Notes: generated by a model from the sequence alone, not told the origin. Counted from the first letter of the stretch, positions 29,097-37,760 are shown. The stretch: 64,000 nt of DNA from Cognatilysobacter tabacisoli (GCF_003586305.1 NZ_QXJI01000001.1:372001-436000), one strand, 5' to 3'. Numbers and translations: made by a program.

Positions 29097-29456
29097 TTAC
29101 TTCTGCTCGGTCGAAGCAGCGGCCTCTTCAGCCGAGTCCTTGGCCTGCTCGGCGGCGTCGGCAGCGTTCTCGGCGGCGTCAGCAGCGTCGTCAGCGGCGG
29201 TCGCGGTGCCCGAAGCGGCAGCGGCGTCAGCCGAGGTGGCGGCGGCGTCGGCAGCGGCAGCAGCCGTGTCGGCAGCAGCCTGGGCAGCGTCGGCCGAAGC
29301 GGCGTCGCCGCCGGCAGCAGCGGCGTCGGCAGCAGCCTGGGCCTCGGTCGCCTCGGTGGCGGCCTCAGCGGCCGAATCCTCGGCCTGCTGCTGGTTCGAG
29401 CAGGCGGCCAGGGCGAAGCCCAGGGCCAGGGCGATCAGCGCCTTATTCATGGTCAT
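29097..29456 (-). CDS. Alanine-rich lipoprotein, paralogue of the neighbouring one
   Basis: This 119-residue protein has a lipobox LAAC after a short signal peptide (MTMNKALIALALGF). The mature part is rich in Ala, Asp and Glu, with heptad-like ADAA repeats and a Lys-tipped C-terminus. It has no recognised domain. ATG 29456 has GAGG ten bases upstream; the next Met at 29450 is also possible. It resembles the product of 28559-28936 in size, composition and lipobox. Confidence 0.78.
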   Translation of the reverse strand: MTMNKALIALALGFALAACSNQQQAEDSAAEAATEATEAQAAADAAAAGGDAASADAAQAAADTAAAAADAAATSADAAAASGTATAADDAADAAENAADAAEQAKDSAEEAAASTEQK

Positions 29457-29579
29457 GATGCGGTTTCCTCGTCGTTTAGTTAGGCAACGCGCTAGTGCGC
29501 GCCAATAACATGATGACAAGCCGGTGACGCGTGTCAAGCGGCTTGTCCGGTATTTTTATCCCTACACGTTTTTAACCTT

Positions 29580-30755
29580 TCAGCCAATCTCGACTGCAAT
29601 CGCAGTCGCCTCGCCGCCTCCGATGCACAGCGAGGCCACGCCGCGCTTGCTCCCACGTGAACGCAGGGCGTTCAGCAGCGTCACCACGAGGCGGGCGCCG
29701 CTCGTTCCGATCGGGTGGCCCAGCGCGCAGGCGCCGCCGTTGACGTTGATCTTCTCGTGCGGAATGCCGAGGTCCTTCATCGGCGCCATCGCGACGCACG
29801 CGAACGCCTCGTTGATCTCGAACAGGTCCACGTCGGCCACCGACCACCCGGCCTTGTCGAGCACGTTCTGGATCGCCTTGACCGGCGCGGTGGTGAACCA
29901 CTCCGGCGCCTGCGCGTGCCCGGCGTGCGCGACGATGCGCGCCAGCGGCGTGAGCCCGCGTCGGGCCGCTTCGTCGGCGCTCATCAGCACGGTCGCGGCG
30001 GCCCCGTCGGAGATCTTCGACGACGAAGCCGCGGTGAGCACGCCGTCCTTGCCGAAGGCCGGCCGCAGCGTCGGAATCTTCGAGGCGTCGATCTTGCCCG
30101 GTTCCTCGTCGGTGTCGACGACCACGTCGCCCCTGCGGCCCTTGACGGTCACCGGGACGATCTCGTCCTTGAACGCTCCGCCGGTGACCGCGGCCTGCGC
30201 GCGCCGCACGCTCTCGGCCGAGAACGCGTCGAGCGCTTCGCGGTCGAGGCCGTAGCTGGCACAGGTGGCGTCGCCGAACACGCCCATGGCCTTGCCGTCG
30301 TACGGGTTGGTCAGGCCGTCCCACGCCATGTGGTCGAGCATCTCGGCGCTGCCATAGCGGATGCCCGTGCGCGAATTGTTGAGCACGTGCGGGGCGTTGG
30401 TCATCGACTCCATGCCGCCGGCGACGACGACGGCGGCCGAGCCGGACTTGATCAGGTCGTGGCCGAACATGATCGCCTTCATGCCCGAGCCGCAGACCTT
30501 GTTGATCGTGGTGCAGCCGGCCGAGGTCGGCAGCCCGGCGGCCAGCGCCGCCTGGCGCGCCGGCGCCTGGCCGAGGCCGGCCGGCAGCACGCAGCCCATG
30601 ATCACCTCGTCGACCTGATCGGCGGCCACGCCGGCATGCTCGAGCGCGCCGGTGATCGCGGCGGCGCCCAGCGTCGGGGTGGGCACGCCGGTGAACTGGC
30701 CGAGGAAGGAACCGATGGCGGTGCGCTTGGCACCGACGATGACGACGTCGCTCAT
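29580..30755 (-). CDS. Acetyl-CoA C-acetyltransferase (thiolase)
   Basis: This 391-residue biosynthetic/degradative thiolase has the catalytic cysteine in NKVCGSGMKA, GGMESM, the catalytic histidine in CALGHPIGTSGARLV, and the second cysteine in CIGGGEATAI. It cleaves acetoacetyl-CoA (after acetoacetate activation) or condenses acetyl-CoA. Lying just downstream of liuA, it fits the end of leucine or general acyl-CoA breakdown. ATG 30755 has GGAGC upstream. Confidence 0.93.
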   Translation of the reverse strand: MSDVVIVGAKRTAIGSFLGQFTGVPTPTLGAAAITGALEHAGVAADQVDEVIMGCVLPAGLGQAPARQAALAAGLPTSAGCTTINKVCGSGMKAIMFGHDLIKSGSAAVVVAGGMESMTNAPHVLNNSRTGIRYGSAEMLDHMAWDGLTNPYDGKAMGVFGDATCASYGLDREALDAFSAESVRRAQAAVTGGAFKDEIVPVTVKGRRGDVVVDTDEEPGKIDASKIPTLRPAFGKDGVLTAASSSKISDGAAATVLMSADEAARRGLTPLARIVAHAGHAQAPEWFTTAPVKAIQNVLDKAGWSVADVDLFEINEAFACVAMAPMKDLGIPHEKINVNGGACALGHPIGTSGARLVVTLLNALRSRGSKRGVASLCIGGGEATAIAVEIG

Positions 30756-30916
30756 GGGGTGCTCCGTGGGGCGGGCCGACCGCGGGGTCGGAATTTCCCG
30801 ATTATGCGACTGCATGCTGCGCCGCCGCAAACCGGCCCGCGGCTGTCCCCATGGGCTGCGTGGGCCTGTGTCGGCCTGTCCCGCCGCCGCTGGGTACCGA
30901 CGCTCGGTCCACGAGT

Positions 30917-30940
30917 AAAAAAGCCGCCGGGCGGCCCGGC
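30917..30940 (-). terminator. Terminator of liuA
   Basis: A GC-rich hairpin (GCCGGG/CCCGGC arms at 30926-30940, overlapping alternative arms) is followed on the minus strand by a run of six T. It lies 29 bases after the liuA stop. It separates liuA from the thiolase gene. Confidence 0.65.
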
Positions 30941-30968
30941 AGCTCGGTGGACACAATTCGTGCGGGCC

Positions 30969-32126
30969 TCAGCTCTTTCCGTCGAACAGCTCGCGGCCGA
31001 TCAGCATGCGGCGGATCTCGTTGGTGCCCGCGCCGATGGCATACAGCTTGGCGTCGCGCAGCAGGCGCCCGGTCGGGTACTCGTTGATGTAGCCGTTGCC
31101 GCCGAGAGACTGGATCGCTTCGAGCGTGACCTGGACCGCCGCGTCGGAGGCGTGCAGCAGGCACGCGGCGGCGTCGATGCGGCTGCGGTGGCCGGCGTCG
31201 TAGTCGCGACCGACCTGGTAGGCGAACGCGCGCGCCGACTGCAGCGCGGTGTACATGTCGGCGACCTTGGCCTGCATGATCCCGAACGTGCCGATCGCGG
31301 CATCGAACTGCTTGCGCTCGCGCACGTACGGCAGGGTGATGTCCATCGCCGCCTGCATCAGGCCGAGCGGACCGCCGCTGAGCACCAGGCGCTCGGTGTT
31401 GAGGCCGCTCATCAGCACCTTGACGCCGTGGTGGACTTCGCCGAGCACGTTCCCGGCCGGAATCTCGCAGTCGGCGAACACGAGCTCGCAGGTGTTGGAG
31501 CCGCGCATGCCGAGCTTGTCGAGCTTCTGCGCGGTGCTGAACCCCTTCATGCCCTTCTCGACGATGAAGGCGGTCATGCACTTGCTGCCCGCCTCCTTGC
31601 CGGCGGTGCGCATGTAGACGACCAGCACGTCGGCCTCGGGGCCGTTGGTGATCCACATCTTGTTGCCGTTGGCGACCCAGACGTCGCCGCGCAGTTCGGC
31701 GCGGCACGACATCGAGCCGACCACGTCCGAGCCGGCACCCGGTTCGCTCATGGCCAGCGCGCCCTTCCACTCGCCGCTGCACAGCTTCGGGAGGTACTTC
31801 GCGCGCTGCGCCTCGTTGCCATTGGCGTAGAGGTTGGACACGCACAGGTTCGAGTGCGCGCCGTAAGACAGGCCGACCGAGCCGGATGCGCGCGAGATCT
31901 CTTCCATCGCCACGAGGTGGGCGAGGTAGCCCATGTCGCTGCCGCCGTACTCTCCCGGCACCGTCAGGCCGAGCAGCCCCATCTCGCCGAGCTTCGGCCA
32001 CAGGTCCTGCGGGAACGCGTTGTCGTGGTCGATCTGCGCCGCGCGCGGGGCGATTTCGGCATCGGCGAACCGGCGCACGGCCTCGCGCAGCGCATCGATT
32101 TCTTCACCGAGGGGAAAAGGGCGCAT
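30969..32126 (-). CDS. liuA: Isovaleryl-CoA dehydrogenase
   Basis: This 385-residue acyl-CoA dehydrogenase oxidises isovaleryl-CoA to 3-methylcrotonyl-CoA. Features are the N-terminal helical domain, the FAD-contact motif [11 protein letters not shown] and [13 protein letters not shown] in the middle beta domain. The Glu in [16 protein letters not shown] is where IVD carries its catalytic base. The C-terminal [14 protein letters not shown] and [16 protein letters not shown] are also present. The location in a leucine cluster and the catalytic-Glu position support the IVD assignment over other ACADs. Confidence 0.92.
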   Translation of the reverse strand: MRPFPLGEEIDALREAVRRFADAEIAPRAAQIDHDNAFPQDLWPKLGEMGLLGLTVPGEYGGSDMGYLAHLVAMEEISRASGSVGLSYGAHSNLCVSNLYANGNEAQRAKYLPKLCSGEWKGALAMSEPGAGSDVVGSMSCRAELRGDVWVANGNKMWITNGPEADVLVVYMRTAGKEAGSKCMTAFIVEKGMKGFSTAQKLDKLGMRGSNTCELVFADCEIPAGNVLGEVHHGVKVLMSGLNTERLVLSGGPLGLMQAAMDITLPYVRERKQFDAAIGTFGIMQAKVADMYTALQSARAFAYQVGRDYDAGHRSRIDAAACLLHASDAAVQVTLEAIQSLGGNGYINEYPTGRLLRDAKLYAIGAGTNEIRRMLIGRELFDGKS

Positions 32127-32214
32127 GCAGGTTCCTGTAGTGGCAGGGACGGGCGGCGACGCCGCCGTCGTGAGTCGAAAATTCTAGCGCGTCGCCCCAC
32201 CCGGGGCCGGACAC

Positions 32215-32240
32215 GAAAAACGCCCGCTGATACGGGCGTT
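32215..32240 (-). terminator. Intrinsic terminator downstream of leucine dehydrogenase
   Basis: Eight-bp arms (32219-32226 and 32233-32240) with a six-base loop are followed on the minus strand by TTTTTC. It would end the leucine dehydrogenase transcript before liuA, so liuA probably has its own promoter in 32127-32210. Confidence 0.8.
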
Positions 32241-32292
32241 CTTCAAGCCAGGATGCGCCGTGCACACCTCTGCGCCGCGGATCGTGCCTCCA

Positions 32293-32413
32293 GCCCCCCT
32301 TGAGTCAAGGGGGGCGCCGCGACAGCGGCGGGGGATGTGGAGGCCGTGACTCGGGGCCCAAGGTTTTGCGGAGCACAACCTTGGGGATTCATCAGTCGCA
32401 GGACTGATGAATC
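32293..32413. repeat. Cluster of four consecutive palindromes (REP-like element)
   Basis: Four hairpins follow one another: 11-bp arms at 32293-32303/32305-32315, 6-bp arms at 32315-32320/32325-32330, 9-bp arms at 32357-32365/32377-32385, and 12-bp arms at 32386-32397/32402-32413. The last overlaps the stop codon of leucine dehydrogenase. The C-run/G-run style is like intergenic repeats of Xanthomonadaceae. No second copy exists in this window, so repeat status is inferred. Confidence 0.55.
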
Positions 32414-33515
32414 AGTGCCCGCCGCGAATCCGCCCCTGGAAGCGCGGCTGCGCACGGCCCAGCGGCAGCTTCAGCTTGCCGATCGCGCTGATGCGCTCCT
32501 CGGCGAGGCGGTCGGCGGCCTTGTAGGTCGGGATCGCGTCGCGCTCGGCGATCTCGAAGATGCGCGCGAGGTTGTGGTAGATCGTCCGCATCATGCGCAT
32601 CGCGCGCTCGCGGTTGTAGCCGTCGAGCTCGAGCGCCACGTTCATGACGCCGCCGGCGTTCACCGCGTAATCGGGTGCGTACAGGATGCCGCGACGCGTG
32701 ACCTCGTCGCCGATGGCGTTGTTGGCCAGCTGGTTGTTGGCCGCGCCGCAGATGACCTTGGCCTTCAGGCGGGGCAGGGTCTGCTCGTTGACGGTGCCGC
32801 CCAGCGCGCACGGCGAGTAGACGTCGGCCGGCACGTCGTAGATCTCGTCCAGGCCCACGGCCTCGGCGCCGAACTCGTTGACCGCCCGGTCGACCAGGCC
32901 CTTGTTGATGTCGGTGACGAACATCTTCGCGCCGCGCTCCTTGAGCAGCTTCACGAACTCCATGCCGACATGGCCGAGGCCCTGCACGGCGTAGGAGTAC
33001 TTGCCGACTTCCTCGTCGCCGAAGCGCTTGTTGAGCGTCGCCATCAGGCCCTGCAGCGTGCCGTAGGCGGTGAACGGCGACGGGTCGCCCGAACCGCCGT
33101 GGACCTGGTGCACGCCGGTGACGTACTCGGTCTCGCGGTACACGTATTCCATGTCGTTGACGTCGATGCCGACGTCCTCGGCGGTGATGTAGCGCCCGCC
33201 GAGCGATTCGACGAACTGGCCGAACGCGCGGAACAGCGCCTCGGACTTGTCGACCGCCGGGTCGCCGATGATCACGGCCTTGCCGCCGCCGATGTTCAGG
33301 CCGGCCACCGCGTTCTTGTAGGTCATGCCGCGCGACAGCCGGAGGACGTCGTTCAGCGCGTCGGCCTCGGTCTTGTACGGCCACATGCGCGTACCGCCGA
33401 GCGCCGGACCGAGCACCGTGTTGTGGATCGCGATGATGGCCTTCAGGCCCGCGTCCTTGTTGTGGCAAAACACGACCTGCTCGTGGCCGAAGGTGTCCAG
33501 GGTTTCGAAAATCAT
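32412..33515 (-). CDS. Leucine (branched-chain amino acid) dehydrogenase
   Basis: This 367-residue Glu/Leu/Phe/Val dehydrogenase-family enzyme deaminates leucine, valine or isoleucine to 2-oxo acids with NAD. The substrate region is GPALGGTRMWPY, the catalytic lysine lies in NAVAGLNIGGGKAVI, and the dinucleotide loop is VQGLGHVGMEF. It feeds the liu pathway encoded downstream. GGAGCACCCG precedes ATG 33515. A dyad in the leader (33532-33561) may be a regulatory site. Confidence 0.93.
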   Translation of the reverse strand: MIFETLDTFGHEQVVFCHNKDAGLKAIIAIHNTVLGPALGGTRMWPYKTEADALNDVLRLSRGMTYKNAVAGLNIGGGKAVIIGDPAVDKSEALFRAFGQFVESLGGRYITAEDVGIDVNDMEYVYRETEYVTGVHQVHGGSGDPSPFTAYGTLQGLMATLNKRFGDEEVGKYSYAVQGLGHVGMEFVKLLKERGAKMFVTDINKGLVDRAVNEFGAEAVGLDEIYDVPADVYSPCALGGTVNEQTLPRLKAKVICGAANNQLANNAIGDEVTRRGILYAPDYAVNAGGVMNVALELDGYNRERAMRMMRTIYHNLARIFEIAERDAIPTYKAADRLAEERISAIGKLKLPLGRAQPRFQGRIRGGH

Positions 33516-33531
33516 CGGGTGCTCCGCGTCG

Positions 33532-33561
33532 GCGTAACGGAATGCGCTTTGCGCGTTACGC
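33532..33561 (-). promoter_or_regulatory. Dyad in the leucine dehydrogenase leader
   Basis: Outer arms GCGTAAC (33532-33538) and GTTACGC (33555-33561) enclose inner GCGC/GCGC arms around a TTT loop, leaving a five-base bulge. It lies 17 bases upstream of the start. It may be an operator (for example Lrp/AsnC-type) or a 5' UTR hairpin; neither is proven. The rest of 33562-33806 is the divergent promoter region with a TTGACA box on the plus strand at 33571 and an AATCCG/CGGATT dyad at 33585-33598. Confidence 0.35.
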
Positions 33562-33806
33562 TGGCTTTGATTGACAAGTCATTGAATCCGAACGGATTTG
33601 CGTCTGCGGGGCGCGATGGGCGGCCGGCGCAGGGGCGGTAGTCTAAAGCAACTGGCCGATACGGCACGGTATGCAGTCCGGCCCATTCCCCCGGAGTTGC
33701 GCGTGCATCCGCGTCGGAACGCGCCCCGTAAAAGTGGGCGTTGGATCGCAGTTTTACCCGGACGCCTGACGCGTCTGCCTGCCGATCCGCGCCGACAGGG
33801 GACCCG

Positions 33807-34475
33807 ATGACTCGTTCGAACCGCACCGCGCCGCCGCGCGTGGCCCTGGCGCTGGCCGCCTGCGCCGTGTTCGCCGGCCTCGCGCCGGCCCATGCCGCGC
33901 AGCGCCTCAGCGGCCGCGTCGACCTCGTCGCCGGGCCCCGCCAGACCGTCGTGCCCGGCGAGGTCGGCGAGGGCGTCGTCTATTTCCTGCCTCAGGCCGC
34001 CGCCGGCGCCCGCGCGCGCCCCGGTCGCTACTCGATCGACACCCACTCGAAAGGCTTCGCGCCGTCGACGCTGGTGGTGCCGGCCGACAGCACGGTGGCA
34101 TTCCCGAACCGCGACCAGATCCTGCACAACGTCTACTCGAAGTCGCCCGGCGCCACCTTCGACCTGGGGACCTACGGCCCCGGCGAGGTCCGCGAGGCGC
34201 GCCTGCCGCGCGCCGGCCTCGTGCAGGTCAACTGCAACGTCCACCAGGGCATGCGCGCGACGGTGCTGGTGCTCGACACGCCGTACTACACCCGCCCGAT
34301 GGCCGACGGCCGCTTCGACCTCGCCGGCGTGCCCGATGGCCCAGGCACGCTGGTGTTCTGGCACCCGCGCGCGCGCGCCGAGTCCCGGCCCGTCACCGCC
34401 CGCCCGGGCGACTACGCGATCCAGCTGCGCGCGCTGCGGCCGCGTGCCGGTGCGCCGGCGGGGGCGCGGCCGTGA
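33807..34475 (+). CDS. Secreted cupredoxin-like protein (methylamine utilization protein family)
   Basis: This 222-residue protein has a signal peptide (cleavage near AHA-AQRL) and a plastocyanin/azurin-like beta domain. The putative type I copper ligands are the His in RDQILHNVYSKS and Cys, His and Met in VQVNCNVHQGM. A C-terminal carboxypeptidase-regulatory-like strand set follows (DLAGVPDGPGTLVFWHPRA). Homologues are often annotated methylamine utilization protein, but no amine dehydrogenase is encoded nearby. It is the first gene of a five-gene exported cluster and overlaps the next start by GTGA. Confidence 0.8.
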   Translation: MTRSNRTAPPRVALALAACAVFAGLAPAHAAQRLSGRVDLVAGPRQTVVPGEVGEGVVYFLPQAAAGARARPGRYSIDTHSKGFAPSTLVVPADSTVAFPNRDQILHNVYSKSPGATFDLGTYGPGEVREARLPRAGLVQVNCNVHQGMRATVLVLDTPYYTRPMADGRFDLAGVPDGPGTLVFWHPRARAESRPVTARPGDYAIQLRALRPRAGAPAGARP

Positions 34476-35599
34476 TCGCGATCGCCGCGGGACAGCGCCG
34501 GCTGTGGCTGGCGATCGCGCTGCTGGCGCTCGCGCTCGCTGCAATCATCGGCTGGCAGTACCGGCTCACGTTCGACGCTAGCGTCGCCCGCCAGCGCGAG
34601 GCCGGCCTGGCCGCGCAGCGGCTGGTCGAGCAGCAGCACCGCGACACCCTGAAGCTGCGCGCGCAGACCATCGCCGGCAGCCAGGCGTTCGTTGGCTACG
34701 TCGCGCAGGCGCTCGGCGGCGCGCTGCCGGGCGTGCCGGTCGACACCACGTCGATCCTCGACCTGCTCGAGGAACGGCGCGACCAGCTCGGCCTCGGCGA
34801 CGCCGCGGTGCTGGACGGGCAGGGCGTCGGCATCGTGTCCACGCGTGCGTTCGCGGCCGGCCGCGACCTGTCGGTCGATCCGCTGGTGCTGCGCGCGATC
34901 GAGCAGCAGGCCTTCGTCGCCGGCCTCTGGCGCGACGACAGCCGGCTGCTGCACGTCGGCATCCTGCCGCTGTCTGAGGACGGCTCCAGTGAGGGCTACC
35001 TCGTCGTGGCGCTGCCGGTCGACGGCGCCCTTGCGCGCGAGATCGCAGGTGTCAGCGGCCTCGGCGTGGCCACCGTCGGCCTGCTGGCGGACGGCGCGCG
35101 CGTGTTCGGTTCCTCGCTGCCGGCGGCACCGGAGCGCGAACTTTCGATTGCGCTGCGCGCGGCCGGCGTCGAGGCCGATCGCGTCGACGTCTCCGGCACT
35201 GCGTTCGAAGTGGCGGCGACGCCGCTGCTCGGCGCGCCCGATGCGCGCTGGCTGATGCTCGCGTCGGTCGACGCCGCGCGGCGCGCGGCCCTGCCGCAGC
35301 TGCTGCCGACGGTACTGGTCGCATTCGCGCTGTGGGCGCTGTGCGTGGTGCTCGCGCTGCGCTGGCGCTCGCAGGTCGTCGCACCGGCGCAGGCGCTGCT
35401 GGCGCTGTTCGACCGTGCGTCCGGCGGCGACATGCACCTGCACGCCGTGCCGCACGGCGCGGCGCCGCTGGCGACGCTGGCCGCCGCCTTCAACGTGATG
35501 TTGCAGGGGCTGCGCCGGCCGATGCCGGGCGACGCGGTGCGCGCGGAGAACGCGAATCAACCGCCGACGTGGCGCGCGTGGGACCCGCCCGCCAATTGA
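34472..35599 (+). CDS. Membrane sensor with periplasmic Cache-like domain and a C-terminal HAMP-like end
   Basis: This 375-residue protein has an N-terminal membrane helix (LWLAIALLALALAAIIGW), a periplasmic region of about 250 residues typical of double-Cache sensors, a second membrane helix (LLPTVLVAFALWALCVVLAL) and a short HAMP-like tail. No kinase, GGDEF or methyl-accepting output domain follows, so it is either a truncated sensor or one that signals through partners. GTG 34472 overlaps the cupredoxin stop. Confidence 0.7.
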   Translation: MIAIAAGQRRLWLAIALLALALAAIIGWQYRLTFDASVARQREAGLAAQRLVEQQHRDTLKLRAQTIAGSQAFVGYVAQALGGALPGVPVDTTSILDLLEERRDQLGLGDAAVLDGQGVGIVSTRAFAAGRDLSVDPLVLRAIEQQAFVAGLWRDDSRLLHVGILPLSEDGSSEGYLVVALPVDGALAREIAGVSGLGVATVGLLADGARVFGSSLPAAPERELSIALRAAGVEADRVDVSGTAFEVAATPLLGAPDARWLMLASVDAARRAALPQLLPTVLVAFALWALCVVLALRWRSQVVAPAQALLALFDRASGGDMHLHAVPHGAAPLATLAAAFNVMLQGLRRPMPGDAVRAENANQPPTWRAWDPPAN

Positions 35600-35719
35600 A
35601 GGCTGCAATCGGAGCAGCGGAATCGATCACTGCAGAGGCAACGCGCGCGTGCCTCTGCGCACGCAGCCCTGGCGTAGCTCTTGCAGCGTCGGTCACCTCG
35701 GCCGACGGGAGCGGGGCGC

Positions 35720-36100
35720 ATGAGAACCAAATTGAAACGCAGGGCCTCGACCGCCCTGCTGGCCCTGAGTCTGGGGATGGCCGGCGTCTGCGCCCATGCA
35801 GGCGGGCCGCCGGTCAACCGTGCGCCGGGCTTCCTGGCCGACACCGCCGGCCGGGCGCTCTACACCTACGACAAGGACACCGCCGGCACGAGCAACTGCT
35901 ACGCGCAGTGCGCGGTCCTGTGGCCGCCCCTGCTGGCCGGTGACGCCGACGCGCCGACCGGCGACTTCACCCTGGTCGTGCGCAAGGACGGCCGCCGCCA
36001 ATGGGCATTCAAGGGCATGCCGCTGTACTACTGGGTCAGCGACCGCCCTTCCGCCGCGCCGACGGGCGAAGCGGTTGCCGGCTGGCACCTCGTCCGCTGA
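35720..36100 (+). CDS. Exported secreted-repeat protein (COG4315 / Lipoprotein_15 type)
   Basis: This 126-residue protein has a signal peptide and two copies of the secreted-repeat motif: LYTYDKDTAGTSNCYAQCAV with WPPL, and WAFKGMPLYYW. The cysteine pair NCYAQC may form a disulfide or bind metal or haem. Family function is unknown. It has no canonical lipobox, so the mature form is probably periplasmic. ATG 35720 is 120 bases after the sensor gene. Confidence 0.8.
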   Translation: MRTKLKRRASTALLALSLGMAGVCAHAGGPPVNRAPGFLADTAGRALYTYDKDTAGTSNCYAQCAVLWPPLLAGDADAPTGDFTLVVRKDGRRQWAFKGMPLYYWVSDRPSAAPTGEAVAGWHLVR

Positions 36101-36236
36101 TCCCCATCGAACCCACGTTCGTCGTCCGCTCCGGTTCGCCTGCATCTGCGCCGGCATGGAGCGCGTAAAGCAACCCGAACGCGCCGACCCCATCAACGGC
36201 GATTCCAACAGTCGTACCACTAGAGGGGAGTCTGCA

Positions 36237-37184
36237 ATGCAATCCAATCCAACGGTCGCCGCCCGGCGACTGCTGCTGTGCCTCGCGCTCGCGTCGGCAA
36301 GCCTGGCGGCCCACGCGCAGGACGCCGACGCGCTCAACGCGATGGATCCGGCCGAAGAAGAAGTCGAAGCCGACACCGCCGCCGGCCGCAGCGGCAAGCT
36401 GCTGCTGACCGGCGGCGTGACCCAGGTCGAAGGCGCCGCCGGTGGCGGGCTGACGCCGTGGGCCGTGATCGGCGGCTACGGCACGCGCGACCAGATCGGC
36501 GCCAACGCGTTCTACACCCGCGTCGGCGTCGACGACTACACGCTCGACAGCTTCGGCGCGCTGGTCGGCTTCTACGACCGCGTCGAGCTCAGCTTCGCGC
36601 GCAACGAGTTCGACACCGAAAACGTCGGCGCCGCGCTCGGCCTCGGCCAGGGCTTCACGATCAAGCAGGACGTGATCGGCCTGAAGGTGCGCATCGCCGG
36701 CGACGCCGTGCTCGAGCAGGACTCCGCGCTGCCGCAGATCGCGATCGGCGTGCAGCACAAGCGCAACGACCAGGGCGCGCTGGTGCGCGCGATCGGCGCG
36801 CAGGACGACAGCGGCACCGACGTCTACATCAGCGCCACCAAGCTGTTCCTCAACCAGAGCCTGCTGCTCAACGGCACCGTGCGCTTCACCGAGGCCAACC
36901 AGTTCGGCATCCTCGGCTTCGGCGGCGACAAGGACGATGGCTACCAGGCGCAGTTCGAAGCCTCGGCCGCGTACCTGCTGACGCGCAACCTCGCGATCGG
37001 CGCCGAGTACCGGACCAAGCCGGACAACCTCAACATCGCCGTCGAGGACGACGCGTACGACGTGTTCGTCGCCTGGGCGCCGGTCAAGAACGTCTCGCTG
37101 ACGGTCGCGTACGTCGACCTCGGCAACATCGTCATCGCCGACAACCAGCGCGGCGTCTACGCCTCGCTGCAGGTCGGCTTCTGA
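36237..37184 (+). CDS. DUF3034 family outer-membrane-type beta-barrel protein
   Basis: This 315-residue protein has a signal peptide (AAHAQ) and a long run of amphipathic strands ending with the outer-membrane C-terminal pattern VYASLQVGF. Strand pairs such as GGYGTRDQIGANAFYTRVGV and NLAIGAEYRTKPDNLN support a barrel. The DUF3034 assignment is by overall resemblance. ATG 36237 is preceded by AGGGGAG. The haemoglobin gene follows 20 bases later. Confidence 0.75.
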   Translation: MQSNPTVAARRLLLCLALASASLAAHAQDADALNAMDPAEEEVEADTAAGRSGKLLLTGGVTQVEGAAGGGLTPWAVIGGYGTRDQIGANAFYTRVGVDDYTLDSFGALVGFYDRVELSFARNEFDTENVGAALGLGQGFTIKQDVIGLKVRIAGDAVLEQDSALPQIAIGVQHKRNDQGALVRAIGAQDDSGTDVYISATKLFLNQSLLLNGTVRFTEANQFGILGFGGDKDDGYQAQFEASAAYLLTRNLAIGAEYRTKPDNLNIAVEDDAYDVFVAWAPVKNVSLTVAYVDLGNIVIADNQRGVYASLQVGF

Positions 37185-37204
37185 GCCCCACGGAGACCCC
37201 AACG

Positions 37205-37705
37205 ATGAAACTGCACACGATTGCGCTCGCCGTGGCCCTCACCGCCGCCTCGCTCACCGCCCACGCCCAGTCGATGGACGCCCCGGCGCCCGCCGCCGAA
37301 GCCGCGATGGACCCGACCGCGCCGAATCCCGCGCCCGTGCACCCGGAGCTGGTCGGCGTGTTCGAGGACTTCGGCGGCATGCCGGGCATGACCGCGCTGA
37401 TGGACGACTTCATGGCCATCATGCTCGAGGATGCGCGCCTGCGGCCGTTCTTCGAGAACACCGACCAGGTGCGGATCAAGCGCCAGCTCGCCGAGCAGTT
37501 CTGCGCGATCCTCGGCGGCGGCTGCACCTACAGCGGCCGCGACATGAAGTCGTCGCACGCGGCGTTCGCGATCGACCGCGCCGACTTCAACGCGCTGGTC
37601 GAGGCCCTGCAGGTCGCGATGAACCGCAAGGGCATCCCGTTCCGCTCGCAGAACAAGCTGCTGGCCGTGCTGGCGCCGATGCACCGCGAGGTCATCACCC
37701 GCTGA
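37205..37705 (+). CDS. Exported group 1 truncated haemoglobin
   Basis: This 166-residue protein has a signal peptide (SLTAHAQS) followed by a truncated-globin fold: EDFGGMPGMTALMDDF (A/B helices), then MKSSHAAFAID with the probable proximal haem histidine. The E-helix region FCAILGGGCTYSG is Cys-containing. Export of a globin is unusual. Co-location with a cupredoxin and a DUF3034 protein suggests periplasmic redox or NO handling, but this is inference. Confidence 0.85.
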   Translation: MKLHTIALAVALTAASLTAHAQSMDAPAPAAEAAMDPTAPNPAPVHPELVGVFEDFGGMPGMTALMDDFMAIMLEDARLRPFFENTDQVRIKRQLAEQFCAILGGGCTYSGRDMKSSHAAFAIDRADFNALVEALQVAMNRKGIPFRSQNKLLAVLAPMHREVITR

Positions 37706-37730
37706 CGCGAATGCGCCAGTGCTGCACACG

Positions 37731-37760
37731 ACGCGGCGGCCTCCGGGCCGCCGCGTTCGT
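37731..37760 (+). terminator. Terminator of the haemoglobin cluster
   Basis: Eleven-bp arms (37731-37741 and 37746-37756) with a TCCG loop are followed by TCGTTTCG. It lies 26 bases after the haemoglobin stop and has the same TCGTTT tail as other hairpins in the window. Confidence 0.6.
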
